Shown here piece after piece: positions 10,790 through 20,737 of a stretch of 64,000 nucleotides of DNA. Location of the stretch: NCBI RefSeq assembly GCF_002381345.1, contig NZ_CP020661.1:1-64000 (forward strand), written 5' to 3'. Origin of the DNA: Candidatus Enterovibrio altilux. GTDB taxonomy: Bacteria > Pseudomonadota > Gammaproteobacteria > Enterobacterales > Vibrionaceae. Position 1 is the stretch's first letter. Each line of letters begins with the position of its first letter. The translations under genes were made by a program, and so were the position numbers. The notes under the pieces are model-generated. The model was not told where the DNA came from. It worked only from the letters and a program-made list of their open reading frames with translations, and searched no databases.

Positions 10790-12793
10790 ATGTTTCAAAA
10801 CAATCCACTACTTGCACAACTAAAACAACGAATCAAAGAAAGTCTTCCTAAAAAGGAAGGAGTAATCAAAGCCACTCAAAAAGGCTTTGGCTTTCTCGAA
10901 ACTAATGATAAGAATAGTTATTTTATTCCGTCTCTATACATGAAAAAGGTCATGCATGGGGATAAAGTTGTGGCATTAATCCGTACAGAAAAAGACAAAG
11001 AAGTAGCCGAACCTGATGAGTTGCTAGAACAGTCAGTGAGTCGTTTCATCGGCCGAGTTAAAATAATTCGCGATAAACTGAATGTCGTTCCAGATCACCC
11101 GCAATTTAAAGAAGCTATTCGCGCAAAAACTCAAAGAGGTTTAAGCCATGCTACACTAGCAGAAGGTGATTGGGTTGTTGCATATATAACTCAACACCCA
11201 TTAAAGGGTATGAATAATTTTTTTTGCGAAATAAGTGAAAAAATCATTGATGCAAATGACAAGAATGCGCCTTGGTGGGTAACGCTTGCTAAGCATAACT
11301 TACCAAATCAAGAACCAATGATCCAAAGCTGCTGGAAAATTTTAGATGAGTCACTAATCCGTAAAGATTTAACGGACTCCCCATTTATTACTATTGATAA
11401 TGAATCAACCAAGGATATAGATGATGCTTTGTATGCAGTGATAAATGAAAACGGTACATTTACACTCATAATAGCGATCGCTGATCCAACTGCTTATATC
11501 GCAAAAAATACCGAGCTTGATCGTCAAGCACGTGAACGTGGTTTTACTATTTATCTACCAGGCCGTAACATTCCAATGTTACCGCGTGAACTCAGTGATG
11601 ATTTGTGCTCACTATGTGAACATGAAAAACGCCCTTCTCTATGCTGTCAAGTGAACATTGCAGCTGACGGTACAATTACTGATAACGCGCAATTCTTCTC
11701 TGCTTGGATTAAGTCACAATGTCGCTTATCCTATGACAATGTTTCTGATTTTATTGAAAATGGCAGCAGCGATAAATGGCAACCTTCTGCAGTTATCGCT
11801 GAACAAGTTAGTGCACTGCATTTACTTGCTAAAGCACGCATTAATTACCGCAAAAATAGTGCTGTTTTATTTCCAAATCGCCCGGATTACCGTTTTGAAT
11901 TGACTGAAGATAATGATGTTGTTGCTATCCACGTAGATGCGCGGCGCATTGCGAACCGAATGGTTGAAGAGGCAATGATTATTGCCAACATCTGCGCAGG
12001 ACGTACGTTACGTGAGCACTTTGGTTTTGGCATTTTTAACACGCATGCCGGCTTCAACCCAGACAAAATATCAGATGCAGTTGAACTATTGAATGAATAT
12101 GGCGGAGAAACTAACGCAGCATCTTTGGCAACACTCGAAGGCTTTAGCGCTCTTCATCGTTGGTTAAATGAGAAAGATATATCATTTCTTGATAACCGTA
12201 TCCGTAAGTTCCAGTCTTACAGTGAAGTAAGTAACACGCCAGCAGCAAATTTCGCTATGGGTCTTGATGTCTATGCAACCTGGACGTCTCCTATCCGTAA
12301 GTACGGTGACATGCTTAATCATCGTTTACTTAAAGCCATGGTTCGTGGTGAAATTTCAGCACAGACGCCTGATGCATTGATTGGTGAAGAGCTTTCTCTT
12401 CACCGCAAACACCACCGTATGGCCGAACGTGATGTTGCTGATTGGTTATATGTACGTCTACTTAAAGGCTGCGTAGCAGCTAAAACGACATTTATTGCTG
12501 AAATTTTTGACATTAATCGAGCAGGAATGCGTACTCGTTTGCTGGAAAATGGAGCTATGGCTTTTATTCCTGGCGCGCTCATCGTCGAGAATAGAAAGAG
12601 AATTAAATGCAATAATAAAGAAGGCTTCATCTCTGTCGATGGAAATAAAGAGTTTCAACTTGGTGATCACATTGAAATCGTGTTAGCTGATGTAAAAGAA
12701 TTTACTCGTTCTATCGTTGGTAAACCAACACGTGAATTCGCCATTACTGCTGAAAAGCTTAAACGCAATAATATAGCTAAAATGACTAATTAG
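10790..12793 (+). CDS. rnb: Exoribonuclease II (RNase II)
   Basis: The protein has 667 residues, close to the usual 640-660. Domain order is N-terminal OB/cold-shock domains (about 20-170; [14 protein letters not shown]), the catalytic RNB domain (about 185-520) and a C-terminal S1 domain (about 555-650). The metal-binding aspartates sit in [15 protein letters not shown] (about residues 200-214), and the later catalytic arginine region is [12 protein letters not shown]. The enzyme degrades single-stranded RNA 3' to 5' and is a main mRNA-turnover nuclease. The gene is monocistronic, intact, and flanked by IS relics on both sides. Confidence 0.95.
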   Translation: MFQNNPLLAQLKQRIKESLPKKEGVIKATQKGFGFLETNDKNSYFIPSLYMKKVMHGDKVVALIRTEKDKEVAEPDELLEQSVSRFIGRVKIIRDKLNVVPDHPQFKEAIRAKTQRGLSHATLAEGDWVVAYITQHPLKGMNNFFCEISEKIIDANDKNAPWWVTLAKHNLPNQEPMIQSCWKILDESLIRKDLTDSPFITIDNESTKDIDDALYAVINENGTFTLIIAIADPTAYIAKNTELDRQARERGFTIYLPGRNIPMLPRELSDDLCSLCEHEKRPSLCCQVNIAADGTITDNAQFFSAWIKSQCRLSYDNVSDFIENGSSDKWQPSAVIAEQVSALHLLAKARINYRKNSAVLFPNRPDYRFELTEDNDVVAIHVDARRIANRMVEEAMIIANICAGRTLREHFGFGIFNTHAGFNPDKISDAVELLNEYGGETNAASLATLEGFSALHRWLNEKDISFLDNRIRKFQSYSEVSNTPAANFAMGLDVYATWTSPIRKYGDMLNHRLLKAMVRGEISAQTPDALIGEELSLHRKHHRMAERDVADWLYVRLLKGCVAAKTTFIAEIFDINRAGMRTRLLENGAMAFIPGALIVENRKRIKCNNKEGFISVDGNKEFQLGDHIEIVLADVKEFTRSIVGKPTREFAITAEKLKRNNIAKMTN

Positions 12794-12799
12794 ACCTAC

Positions 12800-13473
12800 T
12801 TAATTTTTCAAATGATGGAACTAAATTATTAATTTACGATCTACACAGCTAGGCTCACTAACATTCTGGATGGATGAAAAAACCATTTAGATCTGGAATT
12901 AAACTAAGCGAAGTAATGATTAGAGACCTCATTTATTTAGCTACTGAGCCATTACAATGGTTCTCATGGTTAAACCCGTATTTTCAATGCCATTAAAAGG
13001 TTTACAAGGATTCATAAATTCTATTTTGTAACTTGTTTAAATTAGACTTTCTGAAGAATCAATGATATATTAGGTAATGGAACTTGGAACACCAAATAAT
13101 GTTACGAACCGTTCGTCTTAAACGAACGGTTCCATTTATCCCACTAGGAAAAAGAGCAATTTTAGGTGAACGAGATCACCCGCATAATGTAGCAGTCAGT
13201 TACCAATAGTTATATGGTTCAAATCAGCACTGGAAAATGAGGTTTAATTACCATAAACGTTCTTAATTAAAGACTGCAATGTTTCGAGTCAAAAACTACT
13301 CGAAGGGACATTGAGCTTAATAGATCATACTGCTCAGATTAGCGAGATTCACTCCATAATAAAAGCGTTAAATAAGCTGACCGGGTTAGATATGCCTAAA
13401 ACAATAGCGACTGTTTAGTTGTTATCATCTTGGGATTTACTATCTGAACTCGAATTAAAAAACAAAGCCCATT
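12800..13473 (+). mobile_element. IS903-like element with internal deletion
   Basis: The left end (gggaactaaatt-like at 12810), the transposase start region, then a gap of several hundred bases at about 13040, then the right part through aaaaaacaaagcc at 13473. The transposase is not intact. Confidence 0.85.
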
Positions 13474-13602
13474 AATAGAGAGAGTTTGATCTTCTGCACT
13501 CGCTTGCCGCAACTTAGTAAAAAATACAAAAAATAAACGATATTAGATGCAGTTAAAATTAATGTCCTAAATCTGAGTAATATGTAATTATTTAATTTTT
13601 TT

Positions 13603-14637
13603 TTATTGGCGTAGAGAAATTGTTACGCTAATGATGGCATGATCACTACTGTATATGTCCTTAGTAAACTTAGACTTAATAAGGTGTTTATTTTCACAAT
13701 GAAAATCGCCAACATCTGCAATGCTCGCAGGATCACTGCCATCAAATTCATTGGAAAGCAAAATGTAATCAAGCACTGAGCCTTGAGCATGGGCATAATA
13801 TGTATCAGGCCGTTTTAGGCCAGTTTCTTCCGTGTTCTTTACGTAGAGATCCCAGCTGTCATGCATGCTATAATGCGATAATGGAATGTCTTCTGTAATT
13901 AAATGTAAGCTAGACATGTGAAAAGCACTGAGTACATGACTATTGATATCGTCGTTGAAATCACCCATCATGATTACTGGGTTATTTGTGTGAAAACGGC
14001 GTGTGAAAATGTATGTCATTAAGTGATAGGCTTCTGATCCTCGTTGGATGGAAGATGCCCAAGATCCACTCATTTTAGAAAAGATAGAATTATACAATAG
14101 TTTATTTTTTTCGTAAATGGTATCGTAGATAGTTGGTCTCTTGGATTTTAGATGTACAACGTACATATCGGTTTGGCCAATATATGGTAATTCCAATGTG
14201 GCAAACAATGGCAATCTACTGTATTCAAAGTCTTTAGTCATACCTAGTTGAATAGATAATTCAGGATAGGCTCGTAAGGGAAGCGCCCGTAGAATGGGAT
14301 AACGTGATGCTAGACTGACTACAGGGCTGTTGTATACATCTCTGGTGATAGGCTTAGGCTCGTCCACGACTGAAAAAAAACGATATCCTAGCAATTCCAG
14401 TAATCTTTTTAGTGCACTAACACTAAATACTTCCTGAAAGGCAATGATATCTGGCTGATAGTTTTCGATATATTGATTAAGCCAGATGCACTTTTGGTGC
14501 CATTGCTTTTTACTATAGATGTTACTGAATTCATAAAACGCACCTGGGGGCTCAATAAAATTGAATAAATTTATTGTGGATAATCTTAGGCTAAAAGCAC
14601 TGTGTGCTAAAAAATTTTTACTATTGATAGCGAACAC
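13603..14637 (-). CDS. Endonuclease/exonuclease/phosphatase (EEP) family hydrolase
   Basis: The protein has 344 residues from a GTG start. EEP motifs appear in order: LSTINLFNF, IIAFQEVF (metal-binding Glu), VVHLKSKRP, MMGDFNDD, LDYILLS and SSDHAIISV. No signal peptide or membrane segment is obvious. Related Vibrio proteins are annotated only as EEP-family hydrolases; nuclease or phosphatase activity is likely, substrate unknown. The weak start (GTG, poor ribosome-binding site) is noted. The frame is intact. Confidence 0.82.
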   Translation of the reverse strand: MFAINSKNFLAHSAFSLRLSTINLFNFIEPPGAFYEFSNIYSKKQWHQKCIWLNQYIENYQPDIIAFQEVFSVSALKRLLELLGYRFFSVVDEPKPITRDVYNSPVVSLASRYPILRALPLRAYPELSIQLGMTKDFEYSRLPLFATLELPYIGQTDMYVVHLKSKRPTIYDTIYEKNKLLYNSIFSKMSGSWASSIQRGSEAYHLMTYIFTRRFHTNNPVIMMGDFNDDINSHVLSAFHMSSLHLITEDIPLSHYSMHDSWDLYVKNTEETGLKRPDTYYAHAQGSVLDYILLSNEFDGSDPASIADVGDFHCENKHLIKSKFTKDIYSSDHAIISVTISLRQ

Positions 14638-14769
14638 GTTTCTGTCTCACATTTGAAAAATATGTCTATATTATGGTTAAGTTCTTGCGGCCTAACCTGT
14701 TAACGTATAAAAAATACAGCTAAACATACATTATGCGAGGTAAACACAGAAAAAAACTACAAAAATAAA

Positions 14770-15382
14770 GCATTGTTTCCTAATTTGAATTCAGATAGCA
14801 AGTTCCAACATAATGAACTATTAGACAATAGCTTGCGTTGTAAATAGGCTTAGCCCTATCAGTGTTTCTTTGATGCACTTAGCTTAGTAGCAATGATGTC
14901 ATGCGTATTTATATTTACCGCTACATGTAACTTGCGCCAGACTAACTGTTTCCCCATCAGTACCATATTTGTTTACTTTCCACTCGCTTTCACCGTAGGC
15001 TTTGAGCCCTGTATAATCAATGGTTAAGTGCTGGATGGTTCCTTTATTCTTTGTCTTGAACGCGACGTTAACCGGTATGGCTCGCTTGCGAATGCCAATG
15101 GCATGGAAAATACGCATGTAACCATGAAGGCGGTCGTAATGGCTAAATAGCTAAATAAACCGAGGTCTCCGATGATTACCCTGTTTAGTATGATCCCATA
15201 GCTGAATAACTTCTTCATCAATCCAGAATGGTAGTGAACTACTTTTAATCTAAAGCTTTATTATATTACTTTCAGTTAGTGATTTTATAGTGAAAATATT
15301 CATAGGTCTGAATATTTAAGTGAGCCTAACTGCTTAGAGTGTTGATTGAAAATTTAGTTCACTAATTTAGAAAATAGACCTA
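14770..15382 (-). mobile_element. IS903-like element, internally deleted
   Basis: The right end (cattgtttcctaatttgaattcag) starts at 14770. Transposase-derived frames are visible in reverse (14899-15221), and the left end reaches 15382. About 400 bases of the middle are missing. Confidence 0.88.
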
Positions 15383-15603
15383 TTACTATAAACTTTTTTA
15401 TCAAAAAGCGTCAATAAGTTGAGTCAAAAACCCACTGGGAGGGACATTGTGCCTGAGGGATCATAATACTCAAATTGGTGAAACCTCCGTCATGATGAAA
15501 GCGTTAAATAAACTGATAAAATTAAGTATGATTAAAACAAAAGTGAGCGTTTAATAGGGTAGTATATGGAGATTTACTATTTGAACTTGCATGAAGAAAT
15601 AAT
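15383..15603 (+). mobile_element. IS903-like right-end fragment, abutting the previous copy in opposite orientation
   Basis: About 220 bases of the element's right end (gggagggacattg ... atgaagaaataatatta) follow directly on the left end of a minus-strand copy. Confidence 0.8.
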
Positions 15604-15686
15604 ATTAGCAGTATATACTATAAAAATGTCCATATGAACGAGTATATTACAAACAAAATGTTTTTAAAAATTGAACGAGAATAAAC

Positions 15687-16388
15687 ATGAAAATTGGTAT
15701 TATTGGTGCAATGGAACAGGAAGTTACCCTACTTAAAGACAAAATCAATAACTCTTCATTACAAACAATCGCTGGTTGCAAATTTTACACTGGTAACATG
15801 AATGGCATTGATATTGTTCTGCTGCAATCTGGCATTGGTAAAGTAGCAGCTGCGCTTGGTACATCAGTTCTACTCGATCGTTTCAAAGCAACTGTAGTTA
15901 TTAGCACAGGTTCTGCAGGCGGTTTTGATTCGACTCTAAACCCAGGCAATATTGTTATCGCGACTAACGTGGCATATCACGATGCAGATGTAACTGCATT
16001 TGGTCACGCAATGGGCCAAATGGCAGGACAGCCCATTACTTTCATGTCTGACGAAAAATTGATGAGCATTGCTGAGCAGGCACTGGCTACTATGAATCCT
16101 GCACCACATGTCATGCGAGGTCTGATCTGCACGGGCGATGTATTTGTTCACACAGCTGAACGCCAACACTTCATTCGTAGAAATTTTCCGAATGTTATTG
16201 CTGTTGAAATGGAAGCCGCAGCTATTGCACAAGCGTGTTACCAATTCAACGTACCATTTGTGATTGTACGTGCTATTTCCGATGTCGTAGACAAAGAAGC
16301 ACCAATGATGTTTGAAGAGTTCCTACCACTAGCAGTTGCAAACTCAAGCTCAATGATTAAAAAAATGGTTGAATTGTTTAGTGCATAA
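15687..16388 (+). CDS. mtnN: 5'-methylthioadenosine/S-adenosylhomocysteine nucleosidase
   Basis: The protein has 233 residues, the standard MtnN (Pfs) length, beginning [16 protein letters not shown]. Signatures include the purine-binding STGSAGG, the catalytic/ribose region [10 protein letters not shown] (Met-Glu pair) and VRAISDVVD with the catalytic Asp. The enzyme cleaves MTA and SAH, recycling AdoMet by-products, which is also the first step toward the autoinducer-2 precursor. The ribosome-binding site GAACGAGAATAAAC precedes ATG. The stop overlaps the start of the cobD relic (TAATG), so the two were once translationally coupled. Confidence 0.96.
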   Translation: MKIGIIGAMEQEVTLLKDKINNSSLQTIAGCKFYTGNMNGIDIVLLQSGIGKVAAALGTSVLLDRFKATVVISTGSAGGFDSTLNPGNIVIATNVAYHDADVTAFGHAMGQMAGQPITFMSDEKLMSIAEQALATMNPAPHVMRGLICTGDVFVHTAERQHFIRRNFPNVIAVEMEAAAIAQACYQFNVPFVIVRAISDVVDKEAPMMFEEFLPLAVANSSSMIKKMVELFSA

Positions 16389-17150
16389 TGACTGAGCGCC
16401 TCATGTCGCTTGAAACTTTGCTAAAATATTCAACCTTGCTAGCTATGTGGGGAGCTTTGCTATTGCATTGGTTTCCCCCCGTTACCCTGAGTGGAAACCC
16501 GCTAAACCTTTAGAAACGTATCACTGTGAACATCGCTAATAAAGTAAATCACTCTGCGGACGGGTCACAACAAGAATACCTTGCGGGAGCACTATCTCTT
16601 ATCACTATACGGCTTACGATTGCAGTGATGCTTATTGTGCTAAAACAGATGATTTGGGCACCGTGGTTATTTAATTTATTATTGCCTTGGCTGGAAGCAC
16701 ATTATCCAATAACTTCAATAAGTTGAACCTATATTGACCAAAATAACAAGCCCGCCGACCGCACCCTATTAGCATTGATACTAAACAGAGAAACATATAA
16801 CTTATCGCACGTTGGTATCACTCAAGCCAGTTGCGAAATTTTGCTTATCGGTTATTCCCGTCGTCTGAGTAACGTGCTATTATGGGACACTATTTTAGGT
16901 GAAATTGGTACTTTTTTGTACACATTTATTCGTGTTGTTAGCGCGCGTCTACCCAACCCGCAAAGAAGAATATGCGAAATTTGGTTATTATGCTGCCACG
17001 ATGCTATCTGCTTCAGATTGGTTACCTTCACGTCTCTTTGCATTGCTAATTGCCACAGGACATCAATTTTAACCCGCTATTTATGATAACCAAAAAGTCT
17101 CTATCTAACATAGGTGGCGACATAGCATCTTCACTAGTTCACTTAACTTT
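16388..17150 (+). pseudogene. cobD: CobD/CbiB-like adenosylcobinamide-phosphate synthase, pseudogene
   Basis: The ATG at 16388 overlaps the mtnN stop. Collected frames read LAMWGALLLHWFPP, ANKVNHSADGSQQEYLAGALSL, NRETYNLSHVGITQASCEILL, RLSNVLLWDTILGEIG, YYAATMLSASDWLPSRLFALLIATGHQF and VSLSNIGGD, which fit the CobD membrane protein of the corrinoid pathway. At least five frameshifts or stops separate them. The mtnN-cobD order is usual in vibrios as far as I recall. The nucleotide-loop step of cobalamin salvage/synthesis is presumably lost unless a second copy exists. Confidence 0.75.
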
Positions 17151-17373
17151 GCTAAAGCAACACCTTCATCAAAAATGAAAGCCTTTGCCAAGAACGCGGC
17201 CAGAAAGTTGTCATCGGCTTATGCGACGTATTCCCCTTTCTCAGATAGCTTTTGGACGCACAAGCGTAAAGACTTTAAACAATGGAAAAATGGCCTCAGT
17301 AAATACCCTCAAAGTGCCTCAATGATGAGCGCATGTAGAGATCCAGTACCCCATTAATTAACATCCTTTTAAG

Positions 17374-17399
17374 AAAATGCCGCTTAACTGCGGTATTTT
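17374..17399 (+). terminator. Rho-independent terminator after the mtnN-cobD unit
   Basis: AAAATGCCGC at 17374 and GCGGTATTTT at 17390 pair around the loop TTAACT. Confidence 0.6.
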
Positions 17400-18512
17400 G
17401 CGTGGCTGTTTGTTGTCCCACCCTTTTTTTCCGCAACGCGGGTAGTCAAGGCTCGTTGTCACTCTCCTCGACGTCGGCAATAAGGTCATTTTTGGCCGGA
17501 ATAATGGGACCGTTGTCGTTAGCTAACTAAGATCTTGTTGTTGTATGTATCTCTGCACGTTCATATTGTAATAACTTTGTGTATAAAAATTTAATTTAAG
17601 GTTACGGAAAGATATTAAAAAAGAAATTAGGAGATCTTAGCTTTTTAAATAAAAAGATAATCTTAGAGGTATTACTATTTATTAAGAAAAGAACCTCTGT
17701 GGATATGAGAAAATTACTAGAGCCAAAACCTAAAAAAAGTTAGCCGCTTGCAAAGTACACAACATTCACTAATCACAGGTAATCACACTGCCATAATCCA
17801 CACTAAATACTTTCAACTGATCCTATTCGCTACGTACAGCTATTCAGTGACGGAAGTAACATCGGTTTGTTTTCAGACGCAAGGTATACTTTAAGCAACG
17901 TCAGATAAATTCTAAGAGAGTTTTTTTATTCTTTATGTGAGAGTTTCTTAATTTAACAAAAAATGCAACATAGAGCTTTTAGTGAGCCACTAGTGTTCGG
18001 TCTATTTGAAACCAAGATCTAGTTTAAACGCACATGCTTGCGGGCTTTTCGCTTAGCTCGATACGCTTTATCATATTCGGGTTTAGTGAGGGTAGGAGGG
18101 TTGTTATTTACTAACTTGTCATTTGCTCACATGTGACTCACCATCTAAGCCCTAATTTAAACTGTACTTGGCTGTTGAGTCTGTTTTGCTCTTGCCTTTT
18201 GCAAGTAAAGTATATATGCGACATATTTTGATTCTGAAAGATTCTTAGGAATGTCTGGGTTGGAAAGCCAAGCAATAAAATTACAATCTATGCAAGATCT
18301 GTTTAAAGGTCAACATTCTTAATGTTTAAATACAAAAAACAAAAAAACCATCTACTTTCGGGAAGACGGCTATTTCCGAATACTCGTTAGTCAAGGTTCC
18401 ACCCCTAACACACTCTTAGTTCATGAAACATACATAAAAGAATATGTAGTAATAACGTGCTATGTAATCTACATTACACCTTATGAACTCAATAGAATAA
18501 TAGTCAAAAGAT
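17400..18512. other. Unassigned 1.1-kb interval with tiny broken frames
   Basis: No intact gene is seen. On the minus strand, 18019-18138 encodes a short basic peptide (NNNPPTLTKPEYDKAYRAKRK...VRLN) whose ATG is followed at once by TGA. On the plus strand, a frame ending at about 18322 reads ERFLGMSGLESQAIKLQSMQ. Both look like relics of small phage/plasmid-type genes. A 6-bp inverted repeat TGTAAT-CTAC-ATTACA lies at 18464-18479. The unassigned ORF at 17175-17357 (60 codons) is not supported. Confidence 0.35.
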
Positions 18513-18776
18513 TCAACATTGGAAAGAGTCAGCGACGAACCAATTTGATTTATTAAAAACCAAAATGTCTTTGACATTTACTTTTTTATTAGACGACTTG
18601 AATATATCACCGTTCGTTAAATCCAATCTATATCCTGCAGTGATCCAACGACTCAACTCAGAAGCAGTTATATGTTGATTTTCTTTTAGAAAAAGCCTTC
18701 TATTACCGTGTAATCTCCCATAGCGACTTTCTATGTAGTCCAAAAAACCTATCGTTCCCGCACTCTTAATTTGCAT
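18513..18776 (-). CDS. Small putative phage-type regulatory protein
   Basis: The protein has 87 residues. It contains NRRLFLKENQHITASELSRWITAGYRLDLTNGDIFK, the style of small helix-turn-helix-like proteins found beside repressors in vibriophage and plasmid modules. It is divergent from the LuxR-type gene at 18897, and the space between them holds three palindromes. I do not recognise the family with certainty; the regulatory role is inferred from size, divergence and the operators. Confidence 0.5.
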   Translation of the reverse strand: MQIKSAGTIGFLDYIESRYGRLHGNRRLFLKENQHITASELSRWITAGYRLDLTNGDIFKSSNKKVNVKDILVFNKSNWFVADSFQC

Positions 18777-18800
18777 TTCAATTCATCTTAATTAATACAA

Positions 18801-18851
18801 TTTCAATTGAAATAATTAGCCCTTATGCTAATTATTTAGCGTGTACGCTAA
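18801..18851. promoter_or_regulatory. Operator cluster: tandem TTAGC-N6-GCTAA sites plus a 12-bp palindrome
   Basis: TTAGC-N6-GCTAA occurs at 18816-18831 and again at 18836-18851, centres exactly 20 bp apart (about two helical turns). The first site is extended by flanking AATAA/TTATT to a 10-bp arm. A perfect palindrome TTTCAATTGAAA lies at 18801-18812. All sit between two divergent small genes, as expected for a repressor-controlled switch. Confidence 0.6.
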
Positions 18852-18896
18852 TCTAAGACCTTTTTATGCAAGCGACTTCTTTTAATAATTTTCATT

Positions 18897-19127
18897 TTGC
18901 ATTATCTCGAACTAACTCACAAACAATACTTAATCTTAGAATCATATTCTATGGGTGTCACTCCCAAAAAAATGACAGTAAACTTCAATATTTCAAACTC
19001 AACAATACAAGATCACTTTAATGCAATCAAAACAAAACTTAATTGTCATTCTACTAACGATCTTCGTTTTATCTTCTTGAGCCGACTTTTCAGTGAGTTT
19101 TGCTACCACTTATCAAAAAATTTATAA
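18897..19127 (+). CDS. LuxR/GerE-type helix-turn-helix small regulator
   Basis: The protein has 76 residues from a TTG start. LTHKQYLILESYSMGVTPKKMTVNFNISNSTIQDHFNAIKTKLNC matches the GerE/LuxR DNA-binding domain (LT-x-x-E/Q..IL...G.s.KeIA..L.iS..TV..H...I..KL). No sensory domain is attached, so it is a stand-alone HTH as seen in phages and plasmids. The start is uncertain because the best candidate is TTG with no strong ribosome-binding site. Confidence 0.6.
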   Translation: MHYLELTHKQYLILESYSMGVTPKKMTVNFNISNSTIQDHFNAIKTKLNCHSTNDLRFIFLSRLFSEFCYHLSKNL

Positions 19128-19147
19128 ATACTTAAATGCCACCCAAA

Positions 19148-19168
19148 TACCCACTTAAATAGTGGGTA
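19148..19168 (+). terminator. Hairpin after the LuxR-type gene
   Basis: TACCCACT (19148) and AGTGGGTA (19161) form a perfect 8-bp stem with a 5-base loop. No T-tract follows, so it may be an RNA structure or operator rather than a true terminator. Confidence 0.4.
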
Positions 19169-19232
19169 ACAACAAATTATTATTTAAATGAATATGGCTA
19201 CAAATTGATTCATTCTGAATTTAATTTAATCA

Positions 19233-19427
19233 ATGAGAGTTGATATGAAGGATTCTGAAGCACTAAAGATTACAGTTATTCTGGACGGTGAACATCGAAA
19301 AAGGTTAAAAACGTCACGTTCTGAATCTGCACGTTCTTTCCGACAAGAGGCAAAAATAAGAATTGAAGACCATTTAAAACTCTACGCTTCAATTGCCAAA
19401 GTTGGATCTCGCTTAGAACGTAACTAA
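19233..19427 (+). CDS. Small Arc/TraY-like (ribbon-helix-helix) protein, tentative
   Basis: The protein has 64 residues. ALKITVILDGEHRKRLKTSRSESARSFRQEAKIRIEDHL has the beta-strand then two-helix layout of Arc/TraY-like DNA-binding proteins (hydrophobic strand ITVIL, then a basic helix with SESARSFRQEA). It precedes a strong hairpin, compatible with a repressor or relaxosome accessory role in a small replicon. The family call rests on pattern only. Confidence 0.45.
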   Translation: MRVDMKDSEALKITVILDGEHRKRLKTSRSESARSFRQEAKIRIEDHLKLYASIAKVGSRLERN

Positions 19428-19482
19428 ACGAAAATCGAAAATGCTCTTTAACAAATTAAGTCATGGTAGATAAGCCAAAACA

Positions 19483-19509
19483 ATACGCACGTTGTGGTAA
19501 CGTGCGTAT
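19483..19509. repeat. Perfect 11-bp inverted repeat (possible replication/nick-site hairpin)
   Basis: ATACGCACGTT (19483-19493) and AACGTGCGTAT (19499-19509) separated by GTGGT. It is a GC-richer, very stable stem in AT-rich DNA, located between small phage/plasmid-like genes and not followed by a T-tract. Confidence 0.6.
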
Positions 19510-19670
19510 CGACAGCGGAAGCCAATATTCCGTTAAACACACCCTAAGAGTAGCGATCTCACAGGGTATCTTTTCGCCTAGCCTGCTTTAAAGTGAATAG
19601 GCACAAAGTAAAGCACCACTATCAGTAGTTGTAGGTCTTTATTTTGTTAAAATTAGTTAGGAACTGCTTG

Positions 19671-19790
19671 ATGAGTAAACCCAAGAAGAAAGAAAAAGAG
19701 CTGCAATATCAACGAGCAAAAGCTCGTGCGCGAATTCGAATCATCAATGAACTTAAAATACCTGTTAACAACGAAGTTGAACCTAAGTGA
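19671..19790 (+). CDS. 39-residue highly basic protein
   Basis: Begins MSKPKKKEKELQYQRAKARA and contains RIRIINELK; about one third of residues are Lys or Arg in the first 25. AGGA lies 8 bases before ATG. It is unrecognised. Short basic ORFs of this kind are common in filamentous phage and small plasmid genomes. Confidence 0.4.
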   Translation: MSKPKKKEKELQYQRAKARARIRIINELKIPVNNEVEPK

Positions 19791-19793
19791 TTG

Positions 19794-20134
19794 ATGAGAA
19801 GTATTGTATTAGAAATTCATTAACGATAAAGATGGCCAACCTGTAATAGAGCAAGGGGCTTAAATATTTCACTTTCCTTTATCCCGTTCGAAGTGTAGAA
19901 AATTATCGGGATGATTGGCAAGGTGATATTACAAACTCTGATCTATTGATCGACTCTACTCTTAAAAAATGTTCTGAATCAATGAAGCAATTCAAAGACC
20001 CGTTTGCCGGTATCCGGGTCAGTTTTATCATTCAACATTTTAAGTTCACTCCAGGGCTATATGAGGATAAGCCAGTGCTCGATAGTCGGGGAGTTCTTGA
20101 GGTTATTGCATCGATCATTTTGACCAATAGATGA
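19794..20134 (+). pseudogene. Unrecognised small protein of about 113 residues, frameshifted
   Basis: Joining frames gives MRSIVL, KFINDKDGQPVIEQGA, then YFTFLYPVRSVENYRDDWQGD and a tail ending IASIILTNR at 20134. Two frame changes (near 19817 and 19859) break it. No known motif is seen. It sits directly after the 39-residue gene and before two small membrane/secreted ORFs. Confidence 0.4.
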
Positions 20135-20195
20135 AAAATTTTGTAAGTTTACTTTTAAGGGCCACTCATTAAGTTGAAACTATAGGAGCTCATTT

Positions 20196-20372
20196 ATGTT
20201 CTCAGCATTTTTTTTTGTTGTGATGGCCCTTTTAATAAATCCGCATATTCGAGCTAGAAAAGTAAGAACTGGCGCAGCCAGTGATGTAGAACTTGGTGTT
20301 TCTTTAAACCAAAATCAAATGAATGGCCGAAGCATTTACTATCTAATAGATGAAAAATTTTTTGATGGGTAG
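20196..20372 (+). CDS. 58-residue single-TM small protein
   Basis: Begins MFSAFFFVVMALLINPHIRARK, a single membrane helix followed by a positive cluster and a soluble tail. AGGAG lies 8 bases upstream of ATG. It is unrecognised; small membrane proteins in this position would suit a phage or plasmid module. Confidence 0.4.
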   Translation: MFSAFFFVVMALLINPHIRARKVRTGAASDVELGVSLNQNQMNGRSIYYLIDEKFFDG

Positions 20373-20382
20373 GGTACTATAA

Positions 20383-20615
20383 ATGAAAAAAACAACATGT
20401 ATTATAACCTTCTTTGCTCTTTTGGTAAGTGCTTCAACATTTGCGTCTGTTAAGTGCAACTTTGAGTTCATTAAAGGGATTCAAGTCAGGAAAATGGCGA
20501 GGTCCTATATACTTCTGAAGCTGGTATTCGTCGTCTTGCGGTAACACCAGAAAATTCCATTGCGTCACAGCATATGATGCAAATTTTAATCAATACCTCT
20601 CCTATCTTTGGATAA
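20383..20615 (+). pseudogene. Short secreted protein, frameshifted
   Basis: Starts MKKTTCIITFFALLVSASTFA, a clear signal peptide with an A-x-A-like cleavage site, then VKCNFEF. A frameshift near 20485 changes to a frame reading NGEVLYTSEAGIRRLAVTPEN and ending at 20615. No family is recognised. Confidence 0.4.
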
Positions 20616-20737
20616 CTGGTGTTGGTAATTGTTTAAAAGGTGTGTCTGATGAAAGACGTTAAACTATTCATCCTCTCTTTAGGTAAGGTTATACATGATG
20701 GGCCTTTGTTCATCTGTGTTATTCATAGGGGTGCAAA

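Noticed and set aside
17175-17357. 60-codon ORF after the cobD relic
   Set aside because: No motif, no ribosome-binding site, and it overlaps possible cobD tail sequence.
18464-18479. Possible dif/Xer recombination site (TGTAAT-CTAC-ATTACA)
   Set aside because: Spacing and core do not fit the vibrio dif pattern with its TTATGTTAAAT arm; it is only a short palindrome.
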